64,000 nucleotides of DNA. Origin: JAMXLO01 sp963726125 (GTDB taxonomy: Bacteria; Pseudomonadota; Alphaproteobacteria; Acetobacterales; Acetobacteraceae). The stretch covers positions 62,001 to 126,000 of the forward strand of contig CAVSBG010000002.1 of assembly GCA_963726125.1 (NCBI GenBank), written 5' to 3'. Both the position numbers and the translations under genes were made by a program. The notes under the pieces are model-generated. The model saw only the letters and a program-made list of their open reading frames with translations. It did not search any database and was not told the DNA's origin. Positions 35,353-44,079 of this stretch are shown here, in pieces (the first letter of the stretch is position 1; the number at the start of each line of letters is the position of its first letter).

Positions 35353-36810
35353 ATGACCTCGACGACGTGCATCCGCGATGCCGCCTGCATCGTTGCATGG
35401 GATGCGGCAAACCATCGGCACGCTTACCTGATGGGCGGCGATGTCGCATTCAGCGACGACACACTCAGCTTCGTCGGCAGGCACTACGACGGTACTGCGG
35501 ACACGATGATCGACGGCAGCAACCTGATGGTGATGCCCGGCCTTGTGAACCTGCATTCGCACCCCAGCACCGAACCGTTCTTCCGCGGCGTGCGCGAGGA
35601 ACATGGCGTCCCCTCGATGTATATGAGCGGTCTGTATGAACGCTCGGTCGCCATGCAGCCCGATCCCGAGGCGCGCAAGGCTGGCAAACAGGTCGCGTTC
35701 TGCGAGATGCTGCTTTCCGGCATCACCAGCGTTGCCGACCTGTCGGGCATTGACGAAGGCTGGATCGACCTCGCCGCACAAAGCGGGCTGCGCGTGTTCC
35801 TTGCACCATCCTATGCATCGTCGCGCTGGTATCTGGAGAACGGCTGGGCGCTGAAATACCGCTGGGACGAAGCCGCCGGCCGCCGCGGCCTCGATGCGGC
35901 ACTGGCTCTGATCGAACAGGCCGCGTCGCATCCGTCCGGCCGCCTTGCAGGGATCGTTTCGCCGGCGCAGATCGACACCTGCACCACCGACCTGCTGCGC
36001 GACAGCTTCGCCGCGGCCGAGGCTCGCGACCTGCCGCTGACCGTGCACTGCGCGCAGAGCGTCAACGAGTTCCAGGTGATGATCGACCGGCACGGCAAAT
36101 CGCCGGTGCAGTTCGCACGCGACCTCGGCATCCTCTCGCCTCGCACGGTGCTGGGTCATGCGATCTTCATCGACGACCATTCGTGGATACGTTGGCATAC
36201 ACATAGCGATCTGGCCGCGCTGGTCGATACCGGCACCAACGTGGCGCACTGTCCTTCGCCGTTCGCGCGCTATGGCCACACGCTGGAGGATTTCGGCCGC
36301 TATCGCCGCGCCGGCATTAACCTGGGCATCGGCACGGACGTTGCCCCGCACAACGTGATCGAGGAGATGCGGCTGGCCGCGATCCTTGCACGCGTCGCCG
36401 CACGCGACATCACCATCACCAGTGTCGGCGCATTGTTCCACGCCGCTACGGTGGGCGGCGCCGAAGCGCTCGGACGCAACGATATCGGGCGGCTTGAAGC
36501 GGGCGCGAAAGCGGACCTCGTGCTGGTGGATCTCGGCAATCCCTGGATGCGGCCGGCGCGCGACCCGTTGCGCTCACTGGTGTTCACTGGCGCAGACCGC
36601 GCGGTGCGCACGGTGTTCGTGCATGGAACCAAGGTGCTGGAGAATGGGCAAGTTCTAACGATGGACCACGCCGCCGCGCTGGAGGCGGTGACCGAGGGCC
36701 AGCAGCGCATGCTGCGTGACGCGCCGTCCCGCGACTGGGCTGGCCGGACCGCCGAAGAGATCTCGCCCCTGAGCCTACCAATATTCGGCAGAAACAACTC
36801 TGCCTATTGA
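35353..36810 (+). CDS. amidohydrolase (cytosine deaminase/TrzA-AtzA-type)
   Basis: 485 aa. Metal site of the amidohydrolase superfamily: PGLVNLHSHPSTEPFFRG (His68 and His70), TVHCAQSVNE, LGHAIFIDD and IGTDVAPHNVIEEMRL (Asp). The N- and C-terminal strands form the small composite beta domain (ADLVLVDLGNPWMRPARDPL). Members deaminate or dechlorinate N-heterocycles such as cytosine, guanine, S-adenosylhomocysteine or s-triazines. Substrate unknown. The nearby LLM oxidoreductases and amide-type binding protein fit catabolism of a nitrogen heterocycle, as inference. Confidence 0.88.
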   Translation: MTSTTCIRDAACIVAWDAANHRHAYLMGGDVAFSDDTLSFVGRHYDGTADTMIDGSNLMVMPGLVNLHSHPSTEPFFRGVREEHGVPSMYMSGLYERSVAMQPDPEARKAGKQVAFCEMLLSGITSVADLSGIDEGWIDLAAQSGLRVFLAPSYASSRWYLENGWALKYRWDEAAGRRGLDAALALIEQAASHPSGRLAGIVSPAQIDTCTTDLLRDSFAAAEARDLPLTVHCAQSVNEFQVMIDRHGKSPVQFARDLGILSPRTVLGHAIFIDDHSWIRWHTHSDLAALVDTGTNVAHCPSPFARYGHTLEDFGRYRRAGINLGIGTDVAPHNVIEEMRLAAILARVAARDITITSVGALFHAATVGGAEALGRNDIGRLEAGAKADLVLVDLGNPWMRPARDPLRSLVFTGADRAVRTVFVHGTKVLENGQVLTMDHAAALEAVTEGQQRMLRDAPSRDWAGRTAEEISPLSLPIFGRNNSAY

Positions 36811-37211
36811 GCCGGCAATTGCCACGCCGTTGGAACTTAGCCTCAGCAAATCCCAGGTAGATTTTATTCGCAGCGGGTCACAGTTATGGAGCAATTTCAG
36901 TAAGAATCCAAAGTAAATATTAACCACAGATGCACACAGATTCACACGGATGAGAGTTGTGGAACGGCACCATCCGGGCGGACACAGGTCTTATCAGTGT
37001 GCATCTGTGTGCATCTGTGGTTGATGATTTTTTCAGCGTGCCTTGGGCCGTGTTAGTCGTAAGCTTGACAAGGCCACCAACCGTCTCTTGAGCCGGACGA
37101 TCTATGTCAGGCGAGCCTAAGAGTTTCGGTGCTCCGTTGCCGAGTCGCCCTGCAACGGTAGCCCGCGAGGCATGGCTTGCCCCTTCGCGGCAGCGCGACC
37201 ACACTGACGCG
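36811..37211. other. 401-base intergenic region with an inverted repeat
   Basis: No supported gene. It contains the AACCACAGATGCACACAGAT-type inverted repeat (36922-37022). The frame from 37104 is an upstream extension of the YkgJ-like gene rather than a separate gene. The segment 36811-36920 is AT-richer than its surroundings. Confidence 0.5.
36922..37022. repeat. inverted repeat, AACCACAGATGCACACAG type, 26-bp arms
   Basis: Left arm 36922-36947 starts AACCACAGATGCACACAGAT. The right arm 36997-37022 is its reverse complement with a single mismatch. The arm is built from tandem CACAGATG/CACACAGAT units. The same type of sequence is known as a dispersed intergenic repeat in many unrelated environmental bacteria; the 49-base loop here is unique sequence. 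Confidence 0.85.
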
Positions 37212-37586
37212 ATGACCAGCGAATCGCTCGATTGCCTGAAGTGCCCCGCGTTCTGCTGCCGGACCGCCGGCTACGTCGAGGTCAGCCGCAACGACATCCG
37301 GCGCCTCGCGAAGTTCCTCGGCCAGACGGTGCGCGAGTTCGAGGAACGCCATATCGTCGAGCGCACCCGCAAGGGCAGCAAGCGCATCAAGAGCGGCTTC
37401 GCGACTTGCCAGTTCCTCGGCGACAATCGCCGCTGCACGGTCTATGACGCGCGTCCCAAGGACTGCCGCGGCTATGTCTGCTGGAACCAGGAAGACACCA
37501 CGGTCTTCGACTACGCCCGCTTCTTCCAGCTTACCATTGCGGAAGTGCGCCAGCAGGACGTGGATGCAGGCGTCAAGGCACGTTAG
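37212..37586 (+). CDS. YkgJ-type zinc/iron-chelating cysteine cluster protein
   Basis: 124 aa from the ATG at 37212. The N-terminal cluster LDCLKCPAFCCR and the C-terminal RRCTVYDARPKDCRGYVCW give the CxxC...CC...C...C pattern of the YkgJ family (CxxCxxxCC), thought to bind zinc or an iron-sulphur centre. It is soluble, with no signal peptide. The alpha/beta hydrolase gene begins 24 bases downstream, probably cotranscribed. Confidence 0.85.
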   Translation: MTSESLDCLKCPAFCCRTAGYVEVSRNDIRRLAKFLGQTVREFEERHIVERTRKGSKRIKSGFATCQFLGDNRRCTVYDARPKDCRGYVCWNQEDTTVFDYARFFQLTIAEVRQQDVDAGVKAR

Positions 37587-37610
37587 TCCGTTGCGAAGGG
37601 AGACCAACCG

Positions 37611-38516
37611 ATGAGCGATCCGGAAATCATTGCCCTGCGTGAGGTCATCGCCAAGCGCGTGCGGTCCGACGACATCGCCCAGCGCCGCCGCGATATCGAC
37701 GCGCGCGGACGGCAATACAAACTCGCCGCTGACATCACAGTGGAACCAGTGACCGCGAACGGTGTGAAGTCGGAATGGACGACCACACCCGACGCCGAGG
37801 CGGGCAAGGTCGTGTTGTTCCTGCACGGCGGCGGCTACGTCATCGGCTCACTCGACAGCCACAGACACATGATTTCCGAAATGGGACGCGCCGCGCGGGC
37901 GCGTACCTTGGCGATCGACTACCGGCTTGCGCCGGAGCACCCGTTCCCAGCGGCGGTTGACGACTCGCTCGCCGCGTATCGTTTCCTGATGGCCAACGGC
38001 ATCCAGCCTGGTGGCATCACCATCGCCGGCGATTCTGCCGGCGGCGGCCTCGTTGTCGCTGCGATGCTGGCCATTCGCGATGCGGGCTTGCCGCAGCCAG
38101 CATGCGGCTGGCCGATCTCGCCCTGGGTCGATATGGAGGCCATAGGCGACAGCATGCTCAGCAAGGCCGCGACCGACCCTACAGTTCAGAAGGCCGGCAT
38201 CCTTGATATGGCGAAGCACTATCTGAATGGCACCGACCCGCGCTCGCCTCTGGCCGCCCCGATCTACGCCGACCTGCGCGGACTGGCACCGTTGCTGATC
38301 CAGGTCGGCGCGGCGGAGACCTTGCTCGACGACGCGATACGGCTTGCGCAGGTCGCAGGCGCTGCGGATGTCGCCGTTGATCTACAAATCTGGCCCGAGA
38401 TGATCCATGTCTGGCACATTTTCCATCCGGAATTATCCGCTGGACGGCGCGCCATCGCGGCAGGCGGCGACTTCGCCCGCGCCATGATGTCACGCGGTTC
38501 GCGCGCGGGGTTCTGA
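37611..38516 (+). CDS. alpha/beta hydrolase, HSL-family esterase
   Basis: 301 aa. Oxyanion-hole motif LHGGGYVIGS (residues 72-75) and nucleophile elbow GDSAGGG with Ser142 define the hormone-sensitive-lipase (family IV) esterases. The catalytic Asp and His are expected near residues 235-270; HVWHIF holds the likely His. No signal peptide, so it is a cytoplasmic esterase of short-chain carboxylic esters. A good ribosome-binding site (GGGAGA) lies upstream. Confidence 0.92.
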   Translation: MSDPEIIALREVIAKRVRSDDIAQRRRDIDARGRQYKLAADITVEPVTANGVKSEWTTTPDAEAGKVVLFLHGGGYVIGSLDSHRHMISEMGRAARARTLAIDYRLAPEHPFPAAVDDSLAAYRFLMANGIQPGGITIAGDSAGGGLVVAAMLAIRDAGLPQPACGWPISPWVDMEAIGDSMLSKAATDPTVQKAGILDMAKHYLNGTDPRSPLAAPIYADLRGLAPLLIQVGAAETLLDDAIRLAQVAGAADVAVDLQIWPEMIHVWHIFHPELSAGRRAIAAGGDFARAMMSRGSRAGF

Positions 38517-38767
38517 CGCGCGTTTCTCCAGCTTTTTCGACGGTTCTCGCTTAATGTGCGAGACCTGCACAGCCACGTTAGTGTCAGCGGACTGTGATTG
38601 ACAGCTTTGGGGCTTTCTGTGCCAACTGTGCAACGCAATCGCATTTTGGCTTGGCTTGCTGCGCCTCCGCTTTCGATCGGGTGCCCTCAAGACGTTCCAA
38701 AGGGCCGGTTGTCTACCCAGCATTGCGCGCGGTTGCGCGATGCGATCGACGGAGAGTTTCGCAAGCT
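38517..38767 (+). promoter_or_regulatory. long upstream region of the first cold-shock gene
   Basis: About 250 bases precede the cold-shock gene without another supported gene. A perfect -35 hexamer TTGACA lies at 38598-38603, but the -10 position about 17 bases on (GCCAAC) is poor. Cold-shock genes often have long structured leaders that act as thermosensors. That is only a possibility here. Confidence 0.3.
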
Positions 38768-38971
38768 ATGGCTATCGGTACAGTCAAGTGGTTCAACACG
38801 ACCAAGGGTTTCGGCTTCATCATGCCGCAAGACGGCGGCAAGGACGTGTTCGTCCATATCACAGCGGTGCAGGCGGCTGGGCTTCGCGGCCTGAATGAAG
38901 GCCAGAAGGTCAGTTACGAGGTAGCAATGGAGCGTGGCAAGGCTGCCGCGACCAACCTCAAGCTCGCCTGA
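38768..38971 (+). CDS. cold-shock protein, first of tandem pair
   Basis: 67-aa single CSD/OB-fold protein. RNP1 is KGFGFIM and RNP2 is VFVHI, with KWFN at the start of the fold. It binds single-stranded RNA and DNA and acts as an RNA chaperone. The neighbour at 39050 differs at only a few positions, so the pair is a recent tandem duplication. The start is placed at the ATG at 38768 because it aligns exactly with the neighbour's start and family length. Confidence 0.95.
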   Translation: MAIGTVKWFNTTKGFGFIMPQDGGKDVFVHITAVQAAGLRGLNEGQKVSYEVAMERGKAAATNLKLA

Positions 38972-39049
38972 AGCGTCAGCGCGCGCCGCGTTTCAATCAC
39001 CCATCCCCACTAGCGCGACAGGGGACGCGCACCGGAAGGAGTGACGACA

Positions 39050-39253
39050 ATGGCCGTGGGAACCGTCAAGTGGTTCAATGCAACGAAGGGCTTTGGCTTC
39101 ATCATGCCGCAGGACGGCGGGAAGGACGTGTTCGTCCACATCACCGCCGTACAGGCCGCAGGATTGAAGGGGCTGAATGATGGCCAGAAGGTGAGCTACG
39201 AGATCGCCATGGAACGCGGCAAGGCAGCGGCCACGAATCTCAAACTCGCCTGA
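39050..39253 (+). CDS. cold-shock protein, second of tandem pair
   Basis: 67 aa, with AVGTVKWFNATKGFGFIM and VFVHITAVQAAGLKG nearly identical to the gene 78 bases upstream. The ATG at 39050 is preferred over the frame start at 39041, because AGGAGTG lies at the right distance from 39050. It ends just before a strong hairpin terminator. Single-stranded nucleic acid binding, cytoplasmic. Confidence 0.95.
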   Translation: MAVGTVKWFNATKGFGFIMPQDGGKDVFVHITAVQAAGLKGLNDGQKVSYEIAMERGKAAATNLKLA

Positions 39254-39273
39254 CGGTATCTGCATCCAACCAT

Positions 39274-39328
39274 CGAAGCGGGCCGTTGCCGGGGGCGCAC
39301 CCTCCGGCAACGGCCCGCTTCGGCTTTT
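39274..39328 (+). terminator. strong rho-independent terminator after the cold-shock pair
   Basis: A 19-bp perfect stem, CGAAGCGGGCCGTTGCCGG (39274-39292) against CCGGCAACGGCCCGCTTCG (39304-39322), with an 11-base loop, then GCTTTT. It is placed 20 bases after the second cold-shock stop. Confidence 0.85.
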
Positions 39329-39340
39329 GGGCCTCGTAGC

Positions 39341-40296
39341 ATGTTCACCTTGCCCGAACTTGAAGCCGCACTCTCTTTGGTGCACCAAAGCTTTCCCGGC
39401 ACGCCGCAATACGCTTGGCCGCTGCTGGCGGAACGCACTGGCGCCGAGGTCTGGGTCAAGCACGAGAACCACACGCCGAACGGTGCCTTCAAGATCCGCG
39501 GTGGTTTGGTATACACCGAACGCCTGCGGCGTGAGCGGCCGCATGTGCGCGGCATCATCTCGGCGACGCGCGGCAATCATGGACAATCGCTGGCCTGGGC
39601 AGGACGTCGATATGACGTTGCGGTGACAGTTGTCGTGCCGCACGGCAACAGCTTGGAGAAGAATGCCGCGATGCGCGCCATCGGTGCGCGCCTGGTCGAA
39701 TATGGCGACGACTTCGAGATGGCGCGTGAGGAGGCTGCGCGGCTGGCCGTGACGGAAGGACTGGAGTTCGCACCATCGTTCGCGCCCGATCTGGTGAAGG
39801 GTGTTGCGACCTATTCGCTGGAATTGTTCCGTGCCGTCGCCTAAGCTCGATGCGCTGTATGTGCCGATCGGACTTGGCTCCGGTATCTGCGGCGCGATCA
39901 TGACGCGCGATCTGCTCGGGCTCGATACCGAGATCATCGGCGTGCAGGCGGCCGGTGCGCCACCCTATGCGCGTATCGTTCGCCGAGGGCCAGATGATCG
40001 CAGTGAATCGCGCCGATACGTTTGCCGATGGCATGGCGGTGCGACAGCCTGATGCCGATGCGTTCGCAATCATCCATGCCGGCGCCGCGCGGATCGTTAC
40101 TGTATCGGACGATGAGATCGCCGAAGCGATCCGCGCTTACTGGACCGACACGCACAACCTCGTCGAGGGTGCCGGCGCGGCACCGCTGGCCGCAATGATG
40201 CAGGAACGACAGCAAATGGCTGGCAAGCGCGTCGGCCTCGTCGTCAGCGGCGGCAACATCGACATGGCGCTGTTTCGTAGTTGGGTGCTGCGATGA
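39341..40296 (+). pseudogene. threonine dehydratase-like PLP enzyme, two frameshifts
   Basis: The protein is spread over three frames. Part 1 from 39341 has VKHENHTPNGAFKIRGG, with the PLP lysine in FKIRGG, and SATRGNHGQSLAWAG. Near 39837-39840 one extra base ends this frame after LELFRAV; part 2 continues LDALYVPIGLGSGICGAIM, the glycine-rich phosphate loop. Near 39974 a second extra base leads into part 3, SFAEGQMIAVNRADTFADGM, LVEGAGAAPLAAM and VGLVVSGGNIDM. Restored length is 317 aa, typical of fold-type II threonine or hydroxyaspartate dehydratases. Every catalytic block is intact, so sequence error is likely. Confidence 0.85.
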
Positions 40297-40469
40297 TGGT
40301 GCTGCGGACGGAGCGGCTCATCAGCCGCCCACTGCAGGCGCTATTCAAAGCCTAATCTGGCGCGTGCACCACGATATAGCGAACCGCTTCGGCCGATCGA
40401 TGTGTTTAGGCACGCTTCGATGCGCAACAGGCATCGTCCAAGCGTAAGGGCAACGCCTCATGAATCAGG

Positions 40470-41195
40470 TCACGCGGCCGTAAGCTGTCCCACCGGTTCC
40501 GGTGCCACGCTGAAATGGCCGCCAGACGGTTCGCGGATCATATAGCCACGGCCCCAAACCGTGCCGATGAGGTTATCGGCCCCGGCGACCGCAAGCTTCT
40601 TGCGCAGCTTGCAGATGAACACGTCGATGATCTTCATCTCAGGTTCATCCATCCCGCCGTAGAGGTGATTGAGGAACGCCTCCTTGGTGAGTACCATGCC
40701 CTTGCGCAGCACCAGCAGCTCGAGAATGGAATATTCCTTGCCGGTCAGGTGCACAGCCCGGCTATCGACCGATACCTCGTGACTGTCGAGGTTCAGCAGC
40801 AAGGGCCCGACGCGCAGCGAAGGCTGACTGAAGCCCTTGCTGCGACGGACGATCGCCTGCATGCGCGCCAGCAGCTCGGCCTTGTCGAACGGCTTGGTGA
40901 TGAAGTCGTCGGCACCAAGCCCAAGGCCCTTCACCTTCACCTGTGGCCGCGACAGGCCCGACAGGATCAACACCGGCGTGTCGTTGCGCGCAACGCGCAT
41001 GCGGCGTACCACCTCAAACCCCTCGATGTCCGGAAGCATCAGATCAAGCACCACGATGTCGTAATCGTAGTGACGCGTCAGCTCGAGGCCCTCCTCACCC
41101 GTGTCAGCGTGATCGACCACGGCGCCGCTGGATTTCAGCATCAGGGATATGCCGCGGGCAGCCACAATGTCGTCTTCGATGAGCAGGATGCGCAT
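40470..41195 (-). CDS. ctrA: cell-cycle response regulator CtrA
   Basis: 241 aa, OmpR-type regulator. Receiver domain MRILLIEDDIVAARGISLML with phospho-acceptor Asp51 in IVVLDLMLPD; DNA-binding domain with KEYSILELLVLRKGMVLTKE, FLNHLYGGMDEPEMKIIDVF and NLIGTVWGRGYMI. These blocks are diagnostic for alphaproteobacterial CtrA, the master regulator of cell cycle and flagellar genes. AAAGGAAG lies before the ATG at 41195. It is divergent from fliI-fliJ, a likely direct target. I did not find an exact TTAA-N7-TTAA box between them. Confidence 0.96.
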   Translation of the reverse strand: MRILLIEDDIVAARGISLMLKSSGAVVDHADTGEEGLELTRHYDYDIVVLDLMLPDIEGFEVVRRMRVARNDTPVLILSGLSRPQVKVKGLGLGADDFITKPFDKAELLARMQAIVRRSKGFSQPSLRVGPLLLNLDSHEVSVDSRAVHLTGKEYSILELLVLRKGMVLTKEAFLNHLYGGMDEPEMKIIDVFICKLRKKLAVAGADNLIGTVWGRGYMIREPSGGHFSVAPEPVGQLTAA

Positions 41196-41360
41196 GGGAC
41201 TGCTTCCTTTGGTATAACAAGGTAGAGACTTACCACTCCTGCGTGCATTGCGCTAGGGTTTTTTCACCAATTAGGTGTATCATTCCAACGTTTGCCGGAC
41301 AGGTACCGTTGGCGTGACTCGATTTCATTGACACATTCTCAATTTCCGGAGCAATTTTCC

Positions 41361-42728
41361 ATGCGATCGTCTGCTCCTCTGTTGGAGCGAAGCGCCAACT
41401 GCCGCGCCAGGTTGCGCGACATCATGCCGAACCGGCTGGAAGGTCGCGTGGTTGGACTGTCCGGGCTCGTCGTCGATATCGATGGGCTCAGCAGCCATGT
41501 GTCGGTGGGCGATCGCCTGTCGCTCGAAACGCGGGATGGCCAGGAAATCCCCGCGGAGGTCGTCGGCTTCCGCCAGGGCTTCGCGCAGGTCATGCCGTTC
41601 GCGGCACTCGATCGGCTGGGGCCGGGCAGCACGGTGCTGTTCCACCCCGAACCACAGGGTGGGGGAACGCTGGCTGTGGCCGACGCGTGGCTCGGCCGGG
41701 TGCTGGACCCGCTGGGCAGATCACTGGACGGACATGGACCACTGCCGCCGGGTCCGCGTGCTCGTCGCGTGCGGGCGGCACCGCCGGAGGCAACGCTGCG
41801 CGCGCGGCTCGGGCCGCGGCTGGATGTCGGCATCCGAGCGCTGAATTGTTTCGCCACGTGCCGGCGTGGCCAACGGCTTGGCCTGTTCTCCGGATCCGGC
41901 GTCGGCAAGTCGAGCCTGCTCGCCATGCTCGCCAAGCACACCGCGTGTGACGTCGCGGTGCTCGCCTTGGTTGGCGAGCGCGGACGCGAGGTGCGGGAAT
42001 TCCTGGAAGACGACCTGGGCGCGGAAGGATTGGTCCGCTCCGTCGTCGTGGTTGCCACGTCCGACTCCCCTCCCCTGCTGCGCCGCCAGGCCGCCTATGC
42101 CGCCATGACCGTAGCGGAACACTTCCGCGATCAGGGCAAAGCGGTGCTGCTGCTGATGGACAGCGTCACCCGGTTCTGCCTCGCGTTGCGCGAAATCGGC
42201 TTGTCCGCCGGCGAGCCCCCCGCCACCCGCGGCTACCCGCCCAGCGTATTCGCCGAACTGCCGCGACTGCTGGAGCGCGCCGGCCCTGGTCTGGAACGAC
42301 CGGACGGTGAACCGGGATCCATCACCGCGCTGTTCAGCGTGCTGGTGGAGGGCGATGACCTCAACGAACCAGTCGCCGACGCCGTGCGCGGTATCCTGGA
42401 CGGCCACGTGGTGCTGGATCGCCGCATAGCGGAAGGCGGCCGCTACCCGGCCGTCGACGTGCTGCGGTCTCTGTCGCGCGCCGTGCCGGGATGCAACACG
42501 ACTGACGAAAATGCCATGACCCGCCGCGCCCGCTCGATCCTCGCGCTTCACGCGGACATGGCGGACATGGTGCGGCTTGGCGCCTACCGCGCCGGCAGCG
42601 ATCCCGCAGTGGACGAGGCGGTGGCGCTCGCGCCGCGCATCGAGGCGATGCTGCGCCAGGCACGAGACGAAGGCACCGGCATCGAGGACAGTTTCGCGTC
42701 ACTATACGCGGCAATGGAGCCATCATGA
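41361..42728 (+). CDS. fliI: flagellar export ATPase FliI
   Basis: 455 aa from the ATG at 41361 behind GGAG; the frame from 41292 has no ribosome-binding site. Walker A GLFSGSGVGKSSLLAM, Walker B LLLMDSVTRFCLALREIGL and EPPATRGYPPSVFAELPRLL are the FliI/type III ATPase marks. The C-terminal domain has MTRRARSILALHADMADMVRLGAY. It energises export of flagellar subunits at the cytoplasmic face. Overlaps fliJ by four bases. No other flagellar genes follow, so the flagellar set is scattered. Confidence 0.96.
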   Translation: MRSSAPLLERSANCRARLRDIMPNRLEGRVVGLSGLVVDIDGLSSHVSVGDRLSLETRDGQEIPAEVVGFRQGFAQVMPFAALDRLGPGSTVLFHPEPQGGGTLAVADAWLGRVLDPLGRSLDGHGPLPPGPRARRVRAAPPEATLRARLGPRLDVGIRALNCFATCRRGQRLGLFSGSGVGKSSLLAMLAKHTACDVAVLALVGERGREVREFLEDDLGAEGLVRSVVVVATSDSPPLLRRQAAYAAMTVAEHFRDQGKAVLLLMDSVTRFCLALREIGLSAGEPPATRGYPPSVFAELPRLLERAGPGLERPDGEPGSITALFSVLVEGDDLNEPVADAVRGILDGHVVLDRRIAEGGRYPAVDVLRSLSRAVPGCNTTDENAMTRRARSILALHADMADMVRLGAYRAGSDPAVDEAVALAPRIEAMLRQARDEGTGIEDSFASLYAAMEPS

Positions 42729-43156
42729 AAAGCGATCCGCTTGCGGCGCTGCTGCGACTACGCCGGCTCACAGCCGACCAGGCGAGGAGCGAACTCGCCG
42801 ATTGCCTCCGTGCCGAGAGTGAGGCGAAACAGGCGATAGCCGCCATCGATATCGAGATCGCGCACGAGACCGAGGTCGCCACCAGCCTCGCCGGCGGCGA
42901 CGCGGAGGTAGAGGCATACGCCGCCTGGCTGCGTCGAATTCGCCCCACCCAACAGGCTGCTCGGGCGGCAGAAGCCGCGGCGATCGCCCAGACGACAGAG
43001 GCACGTGCCGTCCTCGCCGTGGCACGCGCGGCAGTCCGGGCGGTCGAGGAATTGCTGGCGCAGCGCGAAACCGAGGAGCGGATGGCGGCTCAACGTCAGG
43101 ATCAGCGGGAGATCGATGAGGTTGCGCAGCGAACCGAGCGGCACGCCGCTCGGTAG
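42725..43156 (+). CDS. fliJ: flagellar export protein FliJ-like
   Basis: 143-aa coiled-coil protein, almost all helix, rich in Ala, Glu, Arg and Gln. It overlaps fliI by ATGA. Sequence in FliJ is poorly conserved; the assignment rests on size, coiled-coil nature (EARAVLAVARAAVRAVEELL) and position directly after fliI. FliJ is the stalk that sits in the FliI ring of the export apparatus. Confidence 0.85.
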   Translation: MKSDPLAALLRLRRLTADQARSELADCLRAESEAKQAIAAIDIEIAHETEVATSLAGGDAEVEAYAAWLRRIRPTQQAARAAEAAAIAQTTEARAVLAVARAAVRAVEELLAQRETEERMAAQRQDQREIDEVAQRTERHAAR

Positions 43157-43281
43157 GCCGCTACAAATATCCGCCTGGCGCAGTCGGCGGTGCTACCGCG
43201 TCATGCTGGGCGAAGCCCACCAACACGTCTCTCATTGCCGCCATCGGCAAACACCAGCCTCACGCCTGATTTGGCAGCCGG

Positions 43282-43635
43282 TCAGCCTTCGCCGAGCCCG
43301 CCAAGGCGCCGCGCCGCTTCCGCGTGACCCGGCAGCGCGGCGAGTATGCGGCGGTACACACTGGCGGCGTCGTCGCGACGGCCGCTGGCTTCCCATTCGG
43401 TTGCCAGTTCCAGCGCCTCTTGCAGCGTGAATTGCTGGCCGCCCGCCGCATCGTCGCGCTCCAGGTATCGGCCGGTTTCATGCATCCCCTGATAGATGTC
43501 GCAGGCGGTGCAGGGCACGTCATCGCGCGGCGCCGCGCGGCCCAGCAGCATCTGCCGGGCATGGGTGATCGTTTCGCCATTGATGGCACCAGTGAGGCCG
43601 TCGCGAAATGTCACCCCCGGGAGCGGCTTCTTCAA
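43282..43635 (-). pseudogene. C-terminal remnant of a SPASM/TPR-type protein
   Basis: 117 codons from a TTG with an in-frame stop directly before it. The sequence FRDGLTGAINGETITHARQM, then VPCTACDIYQGMHETGRYL, resembles the C-terminal end of a radical SAM SPASM domain (CxxC). It is followed by one TPR unit, EASGRRDDAASVYRRILAAL. Both point to a truncated protein whose N-terminal radical SAM core is missing. The break lies at about 43635, facing another truncated gene on the opposite strand. Assignment to SPASM is tentative. Confidence 0.45.
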
Positions 43636-43641
43636 CTATAA

Positions 43642-44073
43642 TTACAGCTTCGCGTCGGGCTCGAGCTCCGCCGAAGTGACGACGCGCGCGATCTCTATGG
43701 CCTGACCAAGCTCCTGCTCGTACCGTCATTGTTCGAGGAGCCGTTCGGCCGGGTTGCGGCAGAGGCGATGATCAACGGCATTCCCGCCTTGGTCAGCGAT
43801 CGCGGGGCGCTCCCCGAGACGGTCGGCGACGGCGGTATCGTGCTGCCGGTGCCCGCGTGGACGGAAGCTTCCAGCCGCCGCATTCCAGACCCCGACGAGG
43901 TCAGGCCCTGGTTCGAGGCGGTCACCCGCCTGTGGGATGACAGCGAGGAGTATCAACGGATCGCGGACGCAGCGCGCAAAGGGGCGCGAGAGCGGTATAA
44001 CGAGACTGATCTGCGCCGGCGTCATGCGGCATTCTTCACTGCCCCTCCGCCGTATCCCGCCCTGTTCGAATAG
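43642..44073 (+). pseudogene. C-terminal remnant of a GT4-family glycosyltransferase
   Basis: An open frame right after an in-frame TAA at 43639. It encodes LYGLTKLLLVPSLFEEPFGR and VAAEAMINGIPALVSDRGAL: the donor-binding E(x7)E-type region of GT4 glycosyltransferases (FEEPFGRVAAEAM). A C-terminal helix follows (DSEEYQRIADAARKGA). The whole acceptor-binding N-terminal domain is missing, and no start codon with a ribosome-binding site is present. It reads as a gene truncated at 43.64 kb, convergent with the ligase triplet (6 bases apart). Confidence 0.75.
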
Positions 44074-44079
44074 CGCGCA

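Noticed and set aside
41196..41360. CtrA binding box between ctrA and fliI
   Set aside because: AT-rich pieces near 41260-41285 (CACCAATTAGG) resemble half-sites only; no full TTAA-N7-TTAA is present.
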